DNA of 7,978 nucleotides, from assembly GCA_030151885.1 (NCBI GenBank), contig JASLCG010000079.1, forward strand, positions 1 through 7,978, read 5' to 3'. The position numbers were made by a program, and so were the translations under genes. The notes beneath the pieces were generated by a model, which worked only from the letters and a program-made list of their open reading frames with translations, had not been told where the DNA came from and ran no database searches. The DNA is from Bacteroides sp. (lineage in GTDB: Bacteria > Bacteroidota > Bacteroidia > Bacteroidales > Bacteroidaceae). Below are positions 6,669-7,978 of the stretch, one piece after another (positions within the stretch are counted from its first letter, which is position 1; each line of letters opens with the position of its first letter).

Positions 6669-7103
6669 TTAAGACTTGTTATCTTGCTTTACAACAGTAG
6701 CATTATCTGTGCTTTGAATATTAAAATAGACAAATATACCTACGCTATTTATAAGAACATTTCTGATTATAAAGTATTTCCTAAATCTAGAAAACTCATC
6801 TACCTCAAATAAATTTACTTCAACAGTTTTGTTTTTTAGATCCCACTGATAGATATTAGGATTAACTTTATCTTTAAAGTTGAAAAAGTAATTACTGATT
6901 TTCAATGCAAAGTTTTTAAAACTATCTAATTCGTATGCTAATGTAATTCGGTAACCTTCTATTTTTTGGATATTAACTTTAACACTGAAATGGCTATATT
7001 TCACTTTAACACAATTAAGACCTATATACTCTAAATGTATAGGGCTATCCATGCTAGGTGCAAGTAATTGTTCAATCTCTCTAAAAGTAACTTCAACCTT
7101 CAT
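6669..7103 (-). CDS. Hypothetical protein, 144 residues
   Basis: I do not recognise a named family. The ATG at 7103 opens with MKVEVTFREIEQLL. There is no signal peptide and no clear membrane helix, so it is probably cytosolic. The sequence alternates short hydrophobic strands (VKVKYSHFSVKVNI at 32-45, YRITLAYEL at 51-59, KTVEVNLFEV at 92-101, VLINSVGIFVYFNI at 116-129) with helices (58-75 and 101-111), which suggests a small alpha/beta domain. The last 14 residues are polar and probably disordered. It is well separated from both neighbours (268 bp upstream, over 400 bp to spt), so its context says little. Codon use and composition resemble the rest of the window. The clean frame and patterned secondary structure support a real gene, and I recall similar short uncharacterised Bacteroidales proteins. 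Confidence 0.68.
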   Translation of the reverse strand: MKVEVTFREIEQLLAPSMDSPIHLEYIGLNCVKVKYSHFSVKVNIQKIEGYRITLAYELDSFKNFALKISNYFFNFKDKVNPNIYQWDLKNKTVEVNLFEVDEFSRFRKYFIIRNVLINSVGIFVYFNIQSTDNATVVKQDNKS

Positions 7104-7371
7104 TTTAATTTCTTTATATTTTAAGTGAAAAAATCCACCAATGCGAATATAGAAAAAAGGTGCTTAATAACATTAATTAGTTGTCTATTTATATCAATCT
7201 GTACATTATATTAAAAATAGCTTTCTATTCTAAGCTTTATCTAGAAATAGGAGTAGGGTATGTTGCTATTGGAGTAATTAAAAAAAGAATATTACATTAT
7301 ATATGTAAATCCTGTTATTGTAAATAACTAATCAAATAAAATGCATAATTCACTTCTATAAGTAGTGAGAT
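7104..7371. other. AT-rich intergenic stretch between the Nudix gene and the unknown gene
   Basis: No gene was recognised. The minus strand reads TATATTCG at 7144-7151, one mismatch from TAnnTTTG and about 40 nt before the unknown gene, a weak promoter candidate. A short dyad TTACAT/ATGTAA lies near 7292-7308. The TCACT/AGTGA pair around 7350-7370 just after the Nudix stop is a poor terminator candidate. Co-transcription of the two genes cannot be excluded. Confidence 0.35.
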
Positions 7372-7767
7372 TTATAAGAACAGCTTTTCTATGTGTTTTA
7401 CAATTGGTTTATCTGCTTCAGACCAATCTAGGGTGTTTAGTTCATTAGGGTTAAGCCATTTTAAGGCTTCGTGTTCATTCAACAGTATCTTATCATCAGA
7501 TAAAGTACATAAAAAGGCTGTGAGATGTATTGTTGCAAAATCATATGAGTGAGTTGTTGAGATTATTTTTTTGCCTACTTTTATACAACAGCTTAACTCT
7601 TCTTTAATTTCACGTACTAACGCTTCTTCTTGAGTCTCTCCCGATTCAATTTTCCCACCTGGAAATTCCCATTTCAGTGCAAGAGTTTTATTTCTATTTC
7701 GCTGAGCGAATAAGATGCTCCCATCTTTTACAATTACTGCGGCTACTACAAAAATATTTTTTTTCAT
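7372..7767 (-). CDS. Nudix hydrolase, MutT/NudG-like nucleotide pyrophosphohydrolase
   Basis: The protein has 131 residues, close to the 129-135 of MutT and NudG. It should cleave a (deoxy)nucleoside triphosphate to the monophosphate and pyrophosphate, probably removing oxidised or modified nucleotides from the pool. The Nudix box runs from G38 to C60: G38, E44, R52, E53, E56 and E57 are all present, and the glycine that usually follows EEx is Ser59. Other family signs are WEFPGGKIESGE, the HLTAFLC strand, EHEALKWL (98-105) and a C-terminal A-D-K-P (118-121). These last features resemble E. coli NudG (CTP / 5-hydroxy-CTP type) as much as MutT, whose 8-oxoguanine-binding Asn119 seems to be replaced by Asp119. 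I chose ATG 7767. A TTG at 7779 would add four residues but is an uncommon start. Confidence 0.9.
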   Translation of the reverse strand: MKKNIFVVAAVIVKDGSILFAQRNRNKTLALKWEFPGGKIESGETQEEALVREIKEELSCCIKVGKKIISTTHSYDFATIHLTAFLCTLSDDKILLNEHEALKWLNPNELNTLDWSEADKPIVKHIEKLFL

Positions 7768-7800
7768 TTTATTTATCAAGGTTCATTCGTTTATCAGCGA

Positions 7801-7808
7801 CAAAGTTA
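7801..7808 (-). promoter_or_regulatory. Candidate -7 element for the Nudix gene
   Basis: The minus strand reads TAACTTTG followed by TCGC, a perfect TAnnTTTG match 33 nt before the ATG at 7767. This implies a short leader of roughly 27 nt. No clear -33 TTG is seen. Its close position makes it the best placed of the three promoter candidates, and it argues for independent transcription of the gene. Confidence 0.6.
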
Positions 7809-7922
7809 AAGTTTAATGCTGTAAAAGACTAGTATATTTCTGACTTGCTTAAGTTATAACTTGTGATATTATTTTTATTTATACCTATTTTCAGGTTTTG
7901 TTTATACATATATATAAAAAAG

Positions 7923-7958
7923 TAGAGGTGTCTAAACTTTTAAGCTTAAACACCTCTA
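7923..7958 (-). terminator. Intrinsic terminator for a gene beyond the right edge
   Basis: Arms of 13 bp (7923-7935 and 7946-7958) surround a 10-nt loop. The core is TAGAGGTGT/ACACCTCTA. The one imperfect pair becomes G-U in minus-strand RNA but a C-A mismatch in plus-strand RNA. On the minus strand the stem is followed by CTTTTTT. Both points favour a leftward transcript arriving from outside the window. Confidence 0.78.
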
Positions 7959-7978
7959 TATTATACTATCTATCTATT

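Noticed and set aside
7777..7779. TTG at 7779 as the Nudix start
   Set aside because: The ATG four codons later gives the normal family start (MKKNIFVVAAVI), and TTG starts are uncommon.
1..7978. Insertion sequences, tRNA or rRNA genes, phage or defence genes
   Set aside because: I found no transposase, integrase, terminal inverted repeats with target duplication, cloverleaf or rRNA-like sequence, and no recognisable defence domain.

Overview
The window is AT-rich (about 30% G+C by eye), and every gene recognised in it lies on the minus strand. Several things point to a member of the Bacteroidota, most likely order Bacteroidales: a serine palmitoyltransferase very close to the Bacteroides type, an OmpA-family protein with a V/I-E-K-rich linker, a lipoprotein with repeated 'SAYEIWK ... 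FxxWLKG' units, the absence of Shine-Dalgarno sequences, and TAnnTTTG-type -7 promoter elements upstream of three genes. The species cannot be fixed from the sequence.

Layout in the direction of transcription (right to left). 7923-7958 is a terminator for a gene beyond the right edge. 7372-7767 encodes a Nudix (MutT/NudG-like) hydrolase with a good -7 element just upstream. 6669-7103 encodes a 144-residue protein of unknown function. 5069-6262 encodes serine palmitoyltransferase, the first enzyme of bacterial sphingolipid synthesis; its leader of about 135 nt carries two hairpins, and a strong terminator follows at 5004-5043. 1671-4631 encodes a 986-residue lipoprotein with eight tryptophan-marked repeats joined by short collagen-like Gly-x-x-Gly spacers. 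Only 24 bp later, 445-1646 encodes an OmpA-family outer-membrane protein, followed by a strong terminator at 331-368. 1-330 holds no gene that I can see.

The lipoprotein and OmpA genes look like one two-gene operon (promoter near 4845, terminator at 331-368). I infer that it makes an envelope assembly: a long repeat-built, lipid-anchored protein together with a barrel plus peptidoglycan-binding protein. The OmpA gene is split here by a one-base frameshift near 1417-1427. About 70 bp further on it also carries a run of nine Gs. Whether these are sequence errors, a decaying gene or a switchable gene is the main open question. The serine palmitoyltransferase, the unknown gene and the Nudix gene look like separate housekeeping units without an obvious functional link to the lipoprotein-OmpA pair.
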